Below are positions 15,157-23,937 of a stretch of 64,000 nt of DNA, in pieces (position 1 is the first letter of the stretch; each line of letters opens with the position of its first letter). Below the pieces are notes generated by a model. It did not search any database. It was given only the letters and a program-made list of their open reading frames with translations, and was not told the origin of the DNA. The position numbers were made by a program, and so were the translations under genes. Location of the stretch: assembly GCA_963722815.1 (NCBI GenBank), contig CAVROM010000009.1, forward strand, positions 434,001-498,000. Direction: 5' to 3'. The stretch is from DASQFQ01 sp963722815 (GTDB taxonomy: Bacteria > Actinomycetota > Thermoleophilia > Solirubrobacterales > Solirubrobacteraceae).

Positions 15157-16512
15157 CTAGAAGCGCTCGCGGAACCGGACCCGCGCCGCGACCCGGCCGT
15201 TCACACGCAGGACCAGGCGGTAGCGCCCGCGCTGCACCGGGCCGAGCCCGATGCGCGAGGTCCCTCCGTGCAGGACGGTCCGGGCGCGGAGGCGGCGCAC
15301 GACCCGCCACTTGCCCCGCCTCCGCTCCAGACGGCCGGAGAGCCGGAGAGTTGCGGAGGCACGGAGCCGCAACTGCCAGCGGCCGTGCCGGCGGAGGACC
15401 CGCACCTTCGAGAGCCGCGGTGAACCAGGCGAAACGGCGGCGGGTGAGGGAGCGGCTCCCACTACATGCGCCGTTGCCGGTCGCGAAGTGAGCCCCCGCA
15501 GGTCGGTCGCCACGTAGCTGAAGGAATCCGCCCCGGAGTACCCCGCAACCGGCGTGTAAGTGGCCAATGCGTGCAGCCCATCCGCGCCCGGAGCGAGGCC
15601 GATGGTCCCGTGAGAGGGCTCGCGCGTGACCGAGAAGCGCAGCGGGCCCGCCGCCGAGGCCCACACGTAACACGACGTCGAGCCCGCACCGGGCACGCAG
15701 CCGCCGCTCCGCCGCGCCGGCACCTGCGGCGCGACGACGACACCCGGCAACGAGACCGACGAGCCGCCCGACACGTCCGCCACCCGCACCCCGGGGATCT
15801 CGCGCGTCACCTGCGTGTCGTTGTTGGCCGAGTTGCTCTCGAGCACGCAGTGCAGCGGGTTCGCCTCCCCGCGCACCACCACGCGCCCCGGGTCGAGCCC
15901 GGTGATGTCGACCCACTGGCGCTCGAGTTGCGCGGTGTAGATGTCGGCGCCGCCCGGCGAGAGCCCCATCCGCACCGTCGAGGCGGTCGGCTCGTTGGGC
16001 CGGCACCACCGCTCCCCCGCCGCGCCCTGGACCGAGTAGGCGAACCAATGCGCCGGCCCGAACGAGTCGAACATGCAGAAGCCGACCTTGTCCGACACGC
16101 GGGTCGTGCCGCCGGCCACCACCGAGTAGCGGGCGGCCGACGAGAAGTGCCAGTGCTGGTGGGTCTTCTCCTTCGCGTAGACGAGCGAAGCGCCACCGCC
16201 GAGCTCGACGCCGCCGCTCGGCGTCTCGTCCGGCTTCGGCGCCACCGGCGGCTCCCCGCCCTGGTAGATCGCCTGCTCGACGCCCCCGGCCGGCCCCCGG
16301 AACAGGTCCAGCGTGCCGCCCTGATTGGCGATCACCGCGTCGAAGCGGTACAGCAGCTTGCCCGGCTCCTCGTAGGCGTCGACGAACACCGGCGCCACCG
16401 ACGAGGTCGACGGCTCGCCGGGCAGGCGGATGACCAGGTCCGGCTCGTTGGTGACCGCCGCGGCCGGGCTCGCCCCCACGGCGAGCAGAACCAGAGCGAG
16501 GGCGACCCTCAC
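15157..16512 (-). CDS. Secreted lysyl-oxidase-like copper protein
   Basis: 451 residues from a GTG overlapping the acyl-CoA ligase stop. Signal peptide VALALVLLAVGASPAAA. Residues about 25-235 match the lysyl oxidase family: THQHWHFSSAARY gives the H-x-H-x-H copper ligands His118, His120 and His122. DKVGFCMFDS holds the Lys (142) in the position of the quinone-forming Lys. GLSPGGADIYTAQ and QWVDITGLDPG align with the Tyr-containing block, and VLESNSANND follows. Then come a Cys-containing linker, a cadherin-like repeat (YTPVAGYSGADSFSYVATD) and a very basic C terminus of about 90 residues. Amine oxidation of a secreted or wall polymer is an inference. Confidence 0.72.
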   Translation of the reverse strand: MRVALALVLLAVGASPAAAVTNEPDLVIRLPGEPSTSSVAPVFVDAYEEPGKLLYRFDAVIANQGGTLDLFRGPAGGVEQAIYQGGEPPVAPKPDETPSGGVELGGGASLVYAKEKTHQHWHFSSAARYSVVAGGTTRVSDKVGFCMFDSFGPAHWFAYSVQGAAGERWCRPNEPTASTVRMGLSPGGADIYTAQLERQWVDITGLDPGRVVVRGEANPLHCVLESNSANNDTQVTREIPGVRVADVSGGSSVSLPGVVVAPQVPARRSGGCVPGAGSTSCYVWASAAGPLRFSVTREPSHGTIGLAPGADGLHALATYTPVAGYSGADSFSYVATDLRGLTSRPATAHVVGAAPSPAAVSPGSPRLSKVRVLRRHGRWQLRLRASATLRLSGRLERRRGKWRVVRRLRARTVLHGGTSRIGLGPVQRGRYRLVLRVNGRVAARVRFRERF

Positions 16513-18290
16513 CTGCGGTACATCGCCTCGATCTCGGCGGCGTACTTCTCCGCGATCGGCTTGCGCTTGAGCTTCATCGTCGGCGTCAGCTCGTCGCCGC
16601 CCGGCGCCCAGTCGCCCGGGACGATCGTGAACTTCTTGATCTGCTCGACCCGCGCGAGCCGGGCGTTGGCCACGTCGACGCCTGCCTGCACGGCCGCGCG
16701 CATGCCCTCGTCGCTCGCCAGCGCGTCCAGCGACACGCCCTCGCGGCCGTTGCCCGCCGCCCACGCGGGCGCGAAGTCGGTGTCGAGCACGATCAGCGCC
16801 GTGTTGTAGGGCCGGCCGTCGCCGATCGTGCAGACCTGGCCGATCAGCGGCGACGCGCCCTTGAGCGTCGACTCGATGTTGGCCGGCGACATGTTCTTGC
16901 CGGCCGCGGAGATGATCAGCTCTTTCTTGCGGTCGACGATCCGGAGGTAGCCCTCCTCGTCGAACTCGCCGATGTCGCCGGTGTGGAGCCAGCCGTCGGC
17001 GTCGAGCGCCTCCGCGGTGCGCTCGGGCAGGTTGCGGTAGCCGGTCATCACGACCGCCGAGCGCATCAGCACCTCGCCGTCCTCCGCGAGCTTGATCTCG
17101 ACGCCCGGCGCGGGCGGCCCGACGGTCCCGATGCGAACCTTGCCGGGCGGGTTGCAGCAGCCCGAGCCGCACGTCTCCGACATCCCCCACAGCTCCGCGA
17201 CCTCGACGCCGATGGCGTGGAAGAAGACCAGGACCTCGCGCGGCGTCGGCGCGGCGCCGACGTTGACGGCCTCGAGCTCGTCGAGCCCGAGCATCGCGCG
17301 CAGGCCGGAGAACAACTCGGCGTCGGCCCTGGCGACCGCGGCCGCCAGCTCCTCCGGCACCGGCTCGCCGGCCTGCTCGAGCTCGACCTTCTGCCGGGCC
17401 GCGGCCAGAGCGCGCTCGGCGGGCTCGCGCTGCTCGGGTGGCTGGCTCGCCAGCATCGCCTCGAGCCCCGCCTTCAGCTTCTCCCAGATCCGCGGCACCG
17501 CGAAGAACCAGGTCGGCTTGACCACCGGCAGGTAGGAGAGGACCTGGCGCGGATCGTCGCAGGAGGTGATCGTCATCGCGTAGACGATCGGCAGGTAGTG
17601 GTGGGCCGCGCGCTCGGCGATGTGCGCCGAGGGCAGCCACGAGATGACCTTCGCGCCGTCGGGGAACTGGATCATGCGCTCGATGCTCTCGACGGCCGCG
17701 AGCAGGTTGCGGTGCACGAGCTGGACGCCCTTGGGCGGTCCGGTGGTGCCCGACGTGTAGATCAGCGTCAGCAGGTCCTCGGGCCCGACCGCGCGCCAGG
17801 CGCTCTCGACGTCGAAGCCGGGGTTCGAGCCCTCGACGTCCGCCCACGCCAGCGTGCCCTCGCCGCGCGCGCCCTCGAGCACCACGATGTGCTCGAGCTC
17901 GGGCAGCTTCGCGAGGTATTCCTCCTCGACGATCGCGACCTTCGCGCCCGCGTCCTGCACGACGTAGGCGATCTGCTCGGGCGCCGAGGTCAGGTAGATC
18001 GAGAACGGCACCGCACCGAGGCTCATCACCGCGAGGTCGGCGAGGTGGAACTCGGGGCGGTTGGAGAGCATCAGCGCGACGGTGTCGCCACGCTGCACGC
18101 CGAGCGCGGCGAGACCTCCGGCGAGCGCGTCGACGCGCTCGCGCAGCTCGCCCCACGTGATCGAGATCTCGTCGTCCTTGGTGCGGACCGCCACGCGATC
18201 CGGGAAGTCCTCGGCGGTGATGCGGAAGGCCTCCGCGATGGAGCGCGCCTGCAGCGCGCGGCGGGAGACCGGAGCGGCAGTGGTGGCCAT
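16509..18290 (-). CDS. Long-chain acyl-CoA synthetase (AMP-forming, FadD15-like)
   Basis: 593 residues. Activates a fatty acid to acyl-CoA through an acyl-adenylate. The P-loop is TLIYTSGTTGPPKGVQ. A5-type motif ELWGMSETCG, A7 LHTGDIGEFDEEGYLRIVDRKKE and A8/A10 core TPTMKLKRKPIAEKY (catalytic Lys region) are present. A Glu/Ala-rich helical insertion lies at about 285-330, as in other members of this subfamily. It lies between rseP and the lysyl-oxidase-like gene, in a run that otherwise serves isoprenoid and membrane biogenesis. Confidence 0.88.
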   Translation of the reverse strand: MATTAAPVSRRALQARSIAEAFRITAEDFPDRVAVRTKDDEISITWGELRERVDALAGGLAALGVQRGDTVALMLSNRPEFHLADLAVMSLGAVPFSIYLTSAPEQIAYVVQDAGAKVAIVEEEYLAKLPELEHIVVLEGARGEGTLAWADVEGSNPGFDVESAWRAVGPEDLLTLIYTSGTTGPPKGVQLVHRNLLAAVESIERMIQFPDGAKVISWLPSAHIAERAAHHYLPIVYAMTITSCDDPRQVLSYLPVVKPTWFFAVPRIWEKLKAGLEAMLASQPPEQREPAERALAAARQKVELEQAGEPVPEELAAAVARADAELFSGLRAMLGLDELEAVNVGAAPTPREVLVFFHAIGVEVAELWGMSETCGSGCCNPPGKVRIGTVGPPAPGVEIKLAEDGEVLMRSAVVMTGYRNLPERTAEALDADGWLHTGDIGEFDEEGYLRIVDRKKELIISAAGKNMSPANIESTLKGASPLIGQVCTIGDGRPYNTALIVLDTDFAPAWAAGNGREGVSLDALASDEGMRAAVQAGVDVANARLARVEQIKKFTIVPGDWAPGGDELTPTMKLKRKPIAEKYAAEIEAMYRR

Positions 18291-18309
18291 GCGGCCGACC
18301 CTACCTGAC

Positions 18310-19383
18310 CTAGAACCCCTCGCCGGTCAGTCTGCCGATGTCGTTCGTGAGCCCGATCAGGGCGAGCATGATCACGAGCGCGAAGCCCACGAAGCCCGCC
18401 CGCTCCATGACGGCGAACGGGATCGCGCGCCCGCGCACCTTCTCGGCCAGCGCCCAGAAGATGTGGCCGCCGTCGAGCGGCAGGAACGGGAACAGGTTGA
18501 TGACGCCGAGCGACAGCGAGATCACCGCGAGCAGGAACAGCGCCTCCTGCGTCCCGACCTCGATGCTCTTGCGCGTCGCCTCGTAGGAGCCGACCACGCC
18601 CGAGACCTCCTTGCGCTTGTCGGCCTTGAAGATCTGGGCGATCGTGCTGACCGTGCCGCTCGTGAAGAACCACATCTTGTCGGCGCTCAACTCGGCGGCG
18701 GTCACTGGTCCGATCGGCGGCTGCGTGACATCGAACGCAAAGCCGAGCAGCGGGCGCTTGGCCGCCGCGTTGTAGACCGGCGTGGCCTTGGCGGTGATCC
18801 GGGCGTCGCCGCGCTGGATCACCAGCACGGCGGGCTCGGCGGCCTTGCAGCCGTCCTCCTGCTTGCCCGCGCAGCGGTGCGCGGCGATCTGCTTGCGCAG
18901 CGTCGTCGGGGAGCCGGTGCGGCCGTCGACGGCGAGGATGCGGTCGCCGGACTTGAGCGCGCCCGCGGCGGGCGAGCCCGGCGTCGTCTCCTCGATCCGG
19001 TTGATGGGCTTCGCCTGGCGGACGTCGCCGATCGACCAGTACAGCCCCATCAGGATCACGAACGCCAGGAAGATGTTGACCGCGGGGCCCGCGGCGATGA
19101 CCACCAGCCGCTTCCACACCGGCTGGCGGTAGTAGGCGCGGTGCGCGACCTCCGGCGGGATCTCCTCCACCGGGTTCATGCCGGTGATCTTCACGAAGCC
19201 GCCGAGCGGCAGCCAGCCGACGCCGTACTCGGTCTCGCCGCGCTGCCAGCGCAGCTTCGTGCGGCCGAAGAACAGCGAGAAGCGCTCGACGCGCATCCCG
19301 ACCGCCTTGGCGGCGGTGAAGTGCCCGAGCTCGTGCAGGATGATCAGCGCCGCGAAGCCGGCGAAGGCCAGGAACCAGCTCAC
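18310..19383 (-). CDS. rseP: Site-2 intramembrane zinc protease (RseP family)
   Basis: 357 residues from a GTG overlapping the end of dxr. The HELGH zinc motif is in TM1 (ALIILHELGHFTAAKAVG), and one PDZ domain follows (GSPAAGALKSGDRILAVDG). The second catalytic site motif LFPFLPLDGGHIF is in TM3 (LDG), and a final helix follows. RseP-type proteases cut single-pass substrates such as anti-sigma factors within the membrane. The order uppS-cdsA-dxr-rseP is conserved in many bacteria. Confidence 0.92.
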   Translation of the reverse strand: MSWFLAFAGFAALIILHELGHFTAAKAVGMRVERFSLFFGRTKLRWQRGETEYGVGWLPLGGFVKITGMNPVEEIPPEVAHRAYYRQPVWKRLVVIAAGPAVNIFLAFVILMGLYWSIGDVRQAKPINRIEETTPGSPAAGALKSGDRILAVDGRTGSPTTLRKQIAAHRCAGKQEDGCKAAEPAVLVIQRGDARITAKATPVYNAAAKRPLLGFAFDVTQPPIGPVTAAELSADKMWFFTSGTVSTIAQIFKADKRKEVSGVVGSYEATRKSIEVGTQEALFLLAVISLSLGVINLFPFLPLDGGHIFWALAEKVRGRAIPFAVMERAGFVGFALVIMLALIGLTNDIGRLTGEGF

Positions 19384-20537
19384 GCGAGCGCCTCCTGGGC
19401 CACGAGCTCGCCGGCGATCCGGCGCGCCTCGGCGTCGGCCTCGTAGAGCGACTCGAACGAGTGCACGGTGCGGGCCGGCAGCTGCTCGAGCGTGCCCTCG
19501 ATGACGGCCGGGATGCCCATGAAGCCGAGCCGCTCGCCCAGGAAGGCGTGGACGGCGACCTCGTTGGCGGCGTTGAGCACGCACGGCGCGGTGCCGCCGG
19601 CGCGGGCAGCGGCGAAGGCGAGGCCGAGCGCCGGGAACGCCTCGAGGTCCGGCGGCTCGAAGGTGAGCGCGCCCACCTGCGCCAGGTCGAGCGCCGGCAC
19701 CGGCACGTCGACCCGCTCGGGGTGGTGCAGGGCGTAGGCGATCGGCACGCGCATGTCGGGGTGGCCGAGGTGCGCCAGCGAGGCGCCGTCGCACAGCTGG
19801 ACCATGCCGTGGACGATCGACTGCGGGTGCACGACGACGTCGATGCGGTCGTAGGGCGTCCCGAACAGGTGGTGCGCCTCGATCACCTCGAGGCCCTTGT
19901 TCATCAGCGTCGCGGAGTCGATCGTGATCTTGCCGCCCATCGCCCACGTGGGGTGCTGGAGCGCGTCCTCGACCGAGACATCCTCGAGCTCGGCGCGCGA
20001 GCGGCCGCGGAACGGGCCGCCGGACGCGGTGATCACGAGCCGGTCGACGGCGCCGGCCGCCTCGCCGGCGATCAGCTGGTGCAGCGCGGAGTGCTCGGAG
20101 TCGACCGGGATCAGCTGGGCGCCGGTGGCCTCGGCCAGCGGCATCACGAGGTCGCCGCCGACGACGAGCGACTCCTTGTTCGCCAGCGCCACGTCGATGC
20201 CCTCCGTGAGCGCCACGACCGTCGGGCCGAGCCCGGCCGAGCCGACGATCGCGTTGAGCACCAGGTCGGCGCCGGACTCGGTGACGAGCCGCACCAGCCC
20301 CTCGGGCCCGGCCAGCACCTCGCCCTCGGTCCACGCCTCGGCGGCGCGGGCAGCCGCGTCGCCGTCGCCGAGCGCGATCCGCTTCACGCCGTGCTCCTCG
20401 GCGAGCGCCACGAGCCGCTCGTGCGAGCGCTCGGCGGACAGGCCGACGAGCTCGAACTCCTCGCCCGCGCGGGCGACGACGTCGAGGGCTTGCAGGCCGA
20501 TGGAACCGGTCGCGCCGAGGATCAGCAGGCGTTTCAT
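19380..20537 (-). CDS. dxr: 1-deoxy-D-xylulose-5-phosphate reductoisomerase
   Basis: 385 residues. First committed step of the MEP pathway, NADPH dependent. NADPH fold LLILGATGSIGLQALDV; metal and substrate residues in ALANKESLVVGG, PVDSEHSAL, ASGGPFRG and HPTWAMGGKITIDSATLMNKGLE; then VLNAANEVAV. ATG at 20537 is chosen; an ATG 12 bases upstream would add MARR. The MFS remnant upstream runs into this start. Confidence 0.95.
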   Translation of the reverse strand: MKRLLILGATGSIGLQALDVVARAGEEFELVGLSAERSHERLVALAEEHGVKRIALGDGDAAARAAEAWTEGEVLAGPEGLVRLVTESGADLVLNAIVGSAGLGPTVVALTEGIDVALANKESLVVGGDLVMPLAEATGAQLIPVDSEHSALHQLIAGEAAGAVDRLVITASGGPFRGRSRAELEDVSVEDALQHPTWAMGGKITIDSATLMNKGLEVIEAHHLFGTPYDRIDVVVHPQSIVHGMVQLCDGASLAHLGHPDMRVPIAYALHHPERVDVPVPALDLAQVGALTFEPPDLEAFPALGLAFAAARAGGTAPCVLNAANEVAVHAFLGERLGFMGIPAVIEGTLEQLPARTVHSFESLYEADAEARRIAGELVAQEALA

Positions 20538-21583
20538 CCTCCGGGCCATGATGGCACGGGTCCTTCTGACCCGACTAAGAGCGCCGAGCGCGCGAAGAGC
20601 ACAGCCGCAACGGTCTGCAGCGCGGCGATCCCGATCCACGCGAGCGACGGATCGCCGTGCTCGAGCGCGGGCCGGCAGCCAGCAGCCCGACGAACCCGGC
20701 ACCGAGAACGACCGAGCTGGCCGCGGTCATCGCCTCCGCGCGGATGCGCCGGGGCACGCGCTGCAGCGTGAGGGCGCTGATCGGCGGGACACGGAGGCCG
20801 TTGGCCAAGCCCGACGCGCCGAGCGCGACGGCCGCGACGAGCGGAGAGCGGCTCGTGGCGACGACCCACAGCGGCAGCGCCTGCCACGTCCACGCGAGCG
20901 CGCCGAGCCGGTGCAGGCTCGCCGTCCGCACCAGCCGCCGCGCGACCAGGCTGCCGAACATCGCGCCGCCACCCCACAGGGACAGCAGCGTCCCCGCGAG
21001 CGCGGCGTCGCGGTCGTGGCCGGAGAAGGCGAGGACGGGGATGGCCGCCGTCATCGCGGCGAAGGCGCCCTGGCTGAGCGCGTGGGCGGCGGTGACAGGG
21101 CGCATCCAGGCGTCGCCGCGCACGAACCGCCACCCGGCATGGCGCCCGGCGGCGCCGGGCTCGCTCGCACCGGGCCCGACCGGCGGGACGACGAAGGCGA
21201 CGATGAGCAGCGAGACGAGGAACGAGGCCGCGTCGAGCCACGAACCACGCGGCCCACGGCACGCCGGAGAGGAACGCGAGCGCGACGAGCAGCGGGAACG
21301 ACAGCGCCCCGAGCAGCGCCAGCAGCGGGATGGCAGCCGTCGTGGCGACCCACGCGGCGTCGCAGGCCACGAGCGCACGCCACGGCCCGTGACGCGCCAC
21401 CAGGCGCGCGCTCGGGACGCCCAGCAGCAGCAGCGGCGCCGCCTCGGCCGCCAGCACGACGCTCATGCGGGTCGAGGAGCCAGTCGTCTCGAGCACGAAC
21501 GACGGCAGCGCGACGGCGGTCATCAGCGAGCCGAGCGACGACACCACCTGGGCGCCGACCAGCGCCCGGACCGCCCGCGTCAC
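20534..21583 (-). pseudogene. MFS transporter with an internal deletion and a frameshift
   Basis: The N-terminal part (ALVGAQVVSSLGSLMTAVALPSFVLETTG.., about 115 residues, TM1-4) joins near 21240 to WLDAASFLVSLLIVAFVVPP in another frame. In related MFS_3-type efflux proteins roughly 50-60 residues, including the central amphipathic part of TM4-TM5, lie between these two points, so a piece is missing as well as the frame. A second shift near 20675 is needed to reach the C terminus (IGIAALQTVAAVLFARS). The GTG start overlaps the padR stop, so it was co-expressed with the regulator. Real decay or a collapsed assembly are both possible. Confidence 0.65.
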
Positions 21584-21948
21584 CGGCTCGCGAGACGCTC
21601 CTCGGTGCGCCGGGCGACCTCCGCGGCGACGCGATCGATCTCGGGGTTCGCGTCGAGGCGCGCGGTCACCACGTCGGCTGCCTCGCGCAGCCGCTGCGCC
21701 TCCTCCACGAGCTGCGCCCGGCCGTCCTCGGTCAGCTCGTATACGCGCCGCCGCCGGCCGCCGACCCGCACCTCCTCCACCGGCCTGATCAGGCCCTGGT
21801 CGCTCAGCCGCTCGAGCGCTCCGTACAGCGTGCCGGCCGACAGCCCGACGCGGCCGCCCGAGAGCTCACGGGCGATCTGCGCGATCGCGTAGCCGTGGCG
21901 CCGACCGTCCAGCAGGCCCGCCAGCAGGAAGTAGGTCGGCTCTCGCAT
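21580..21948 (-). CDS. PadR-family transcriptional regulator
   Basis: About 122 residues: MREPTYFLLAGLLDGRRHGYAIAQIARELSGGRVGLSAGTLYGALERL is the PadR winged helix-turn-helix, followed by RRVYELTEDGR and a C-terminal dimerisation helix. Possible starts are ATG at 21948 or 21954. An operator-like palindrome covers the start region, so autoregulation is likely. The gene is coupled to the damaged MFS transporter, a common regulator plus efflux-pump pairing. Confidence 0.85.
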   Translation of the reverse strand: MREPTYFLLAGLLDGRRHGYAIAQIARELSGGRVGLSAGTLYGALERLSDQGLIRPVEEVRVGGRRRRVYELTEDGRAQLVEEAQRLREAADVVTARLDANPEIDRVAAEVARRTEERLASR

Positions 21949-21952
21949 CCCC

Positions 21953-21973
21953 ATATATCGGAACACGATACAT
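21953..21973. promoter_or_regulatory. PadR-type operator
   Basis: ATATATCG-gaaca-CGATACAT: an inverted repeat with 7 of 8 positions matching, core TATCG-N5-CGATA, directly at the 5' end of padR. PadR proteins often bind such ATAT..CGAT dyads. It would act on the padR-MFS pair and lies 4 bases from the cdsA end. Confidence 0.6.
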
Positions 21974-21976
21974 CAG

Positions 21977-23266
21977 CTACCGACCTATGGCACGCAGGTG
22001 ACGACGCACCGGGCGGCCGAACCACAGCGCGAGGATCGTCACCCAGACGACGACCGAGTAGATCCACACCCGGGCGCCGTCGAACAACACGTCCGTGATG
22101 AGCAGGAACGCCGCGCCGATCGCGATCGCGAGAAAGCCCAGGCCGGCGAGCATCAGCCGGTTCGCCGACTCGATCAGCCAGGTGCGCTGGGACTGGTGGA
22201 ACAGCACGCGGTGCGCCGCCGACGGCGCGATCAGGCACGCGGCGGACAGCGTGGCGGCGACCAGCGTGATGTAGAAGATGTCGCGCTGGAAGTCCGTCAG
22301 CTGCGGAAAGCGCTGCGTGAACGGCACGGTGAGCAGGAACGCGAACAGGATCTGCACCCCGGGCAGCGCGACGCGCAGCTCGTTGAGCAGCTCGATCATC
22401 TGGCGGTCGCGCTTCTCCTCGTCGTCGGTCATGTGCAGCGCCTGCCAGACCTGGTAGCCGGCGATCAGCGAGAACAGCGCGGCGTCGAGGCGGTCGAGCG
22501 CGCCGCCGTGGACGCCGAACAGGCCGCCGGCGTCCTTCGTCCCCACGTCGCGCTTGATCAGCGACTCGAACAGGTCGCCGAGCGGAGCGGCGAAGGCGAC
22601 CGCGACGCCCAGCAGCAGGCCGTCGATGCCGGCGATCCAGTGGCCGTCATAGGTGCGGCTGGCGTACCAGACCGCGCCGATGCAGACGACCATGCCGATG
22701 CCCAGGCCCTCCCAGGTCTTGTTGGGCGACACGCGCGGGGCGAGCCGGCGGGTGCCGAACGCGCGGCCGCCGAGATAGGCGCCGGTGTCGCCCGCGAAGG
22801 TCCCGAGCAGGACCATGAACACGAGTGCGCCGCCGTGGTCGAGCCCGCGCAGCAGGACCGCGTTGGCGAGCGCCAGGCCGATCCAGTAGACGCCGAGCAC
22901 GGTGGCGGCCAGGCTGAGCGAGATCCGCTCGCGGATCGGGCTCGCCAGCGTGAGCAGGAACAGCACGGGTAGGAAGGCCACGAGCGCCAGCAGCACGCTG
23001 GCGTCATCGCCCAGCGCCGCGGCGGCCACCAGCCCGGAGATGCCGAGGAAGCCCGCGATCCGCAGCGGGCGCATCCGCTCGAGCATCGTGAACAGCTCGT
23101 GGATGCAGACGAGGCCCAGGGCGAGCGCGCCGAGCGCGAACGTCGCGCCGCCGAAGTAGATGATCGTGATCGCGAACGCGAGCGCCGGGATCGCGACGAG
23201 GATGCGGCTACCGAGGTCGGAGCCGCCGCTCCGGCGACGGCGCGGCGGCTGGCGGCGGCTGGCCAT
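21977..23266 (-). CDS. cdsA: Phosphatidate cytidylyltransferase fused to a DUF6328-like membrane domain
   Basis: 429 residues, where CdsA alone is about 270-290. N-terminal part: several membrane helices, GTFAGDTGAYLGGRAFG, VSPNKTWEGLG, then the CdsA signature SLIKRDVGTKDAGGLFGVHGGALDRLD. It makes CDP-diacylglycerol from phosphatidate and CTP. After about residue 290 a second module starts as MTDDEEKRDRQMIELLNELRVALPGVQ and has four helices with LTVPFTQRF and LTDFQRDIFY. I recognise this as the DUF6328 type, usually a separate gene. The join is in frame with no stop. ATG at 23266 overlaps the uppS stop. Confidence 0.85.
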   Translation of the reverse strand: MASRRQPPRRRRSGGSDLGSRILVAIPALAFAITIIYFGGATFALGALALGLVCIHELFTMLERMRPLRIAGFLGISGLVAAAALGDDASVLLALVAFLPVLFLLTLASPIRERISLSLAATVLGVYWIGLALANAVLLRGLDHGGALVFMVLLGTFAGDTGAYLGGRAFGTRRLAPRVSPNKTWEGLGIGMVVCIGAVWYASRTYDGHWIAGIDGLLLGVAVAFAAPLGDLFESLIKRDVGTKDAGGLFGVHGGALDRLDAALFSLIAGYQVWQALHMTDDEEKRDRQMIELLNELRVALPGVQILFAFLLTVPFTQRFPQLTDFQRDIFYITLVAATLSAACLIAPSAAHRVLFHQSQRTWLIESANRLMLAGLGFLAIAIGAAFLLITDVLFDGARVWIYSVVVWVTILALWFGRPVRRHLRAIGR

Positions 23267-23937
23267 CAGCGGCCTCCGAAGCGACGTTTACGGGCCGAGA
23301 ACTCGGCCAGCGCGGCCTCGAGGTCGGCGCGCGAGAAGTCCGGCCACAGGACGTCGGTGAAGTGCAGCTCCGAGTACGCGGACTGCCACATCAGGTAGTT
23401 CGAGAGCCGCTGCTCGCCGCTCGTGCGGATGATCAGGTCGGGGTCATGCATCTCGGGCGCGTAGAGGTGGGCGCGGAACTCTTCCTCGGTGCTGCCCTGG
23501 AAGCTTCGCGCCGCGTCGATGATCTCCGCCCGCCCGCCGTAGTTGAAGGCCACGTAGAGCGTGATCGTGTCGTTGGCGGCCGTCTTCTCCTCCGCCCACC
23601 GCATCTGCTCGAGCAGCAGCGGCCCGACGCCCTCGCGGCGGCCGATGAAGCGCATCCGCACGCCCTCGTCGTCGAGCTCCGGGGTCTCCCCCAGGATCCG
23701 ATCCGAGAACATCGCCATCAGCGCCGCGACCTCCTCGTCGGAGCGCGACCAGTTCTCGGTCGAGAACGAGTAGACGGTCAGCTCCTTGATGCCGAGGTCG
23801 ACCGCGTCACGCAGCCGCGCCTTGACGGTGTCGGCGCCCGCGCGATGCCCCTCCGCGACGTCGACGCCGCGCCGGCTGGCCCAGCGCCCGTTCCCGTCGG
23901 TGATGATCGCGACGTAGGCGGCGCCCCGGGGTGTCAC
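23266..23937 (-). CDS. uppS: Isoprenyl (undecaprenyl) diphosphate synthase
   Basis: 223 residues. Makes long-chain cis-polyprenyl diphosphate for cell-wall lipid carrier. AIITDGNGRWA contains the catalytic Asp, followed by GHRAGADTVK, TVYSFSTENWSR, YVAFNYGGRAEI, DLIIRTSGEQRLSNYLMWQSAYSE and a C-terminal TDVLWPDF. The N terminus is short but complete. GTG overlaps the frr stop by 4 bases. Confidence 0.93.
   Translation of the reverse strand: MTPRGAAYVAIITDGNGRWASRRGVDVAEGHRAGADTVKARLRDAVDLGIKELTVYSFSTENWSRSDEEVAALMAMFSDRILGETPELDDEGVRMRFIGRREGVGPLLLEQMRWAEEKTAANDTITLYVAFNYGGRAEIIDAARSFQGSTEEEFRAHLYAPEMHDPDLIIRTSGEQRLSNYLMWQSAYSELHFTDVLWPDFSRADLEAALAEFSARKRRFGGR

Noticed and set aside
15157..18156. 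A minus-strand open frame of 999 codons
   Set aside because: Its second half is the lysyl-oxidase-like protein; the first half is a shifted reading of the acyl-CoA ligase, not a fusion.
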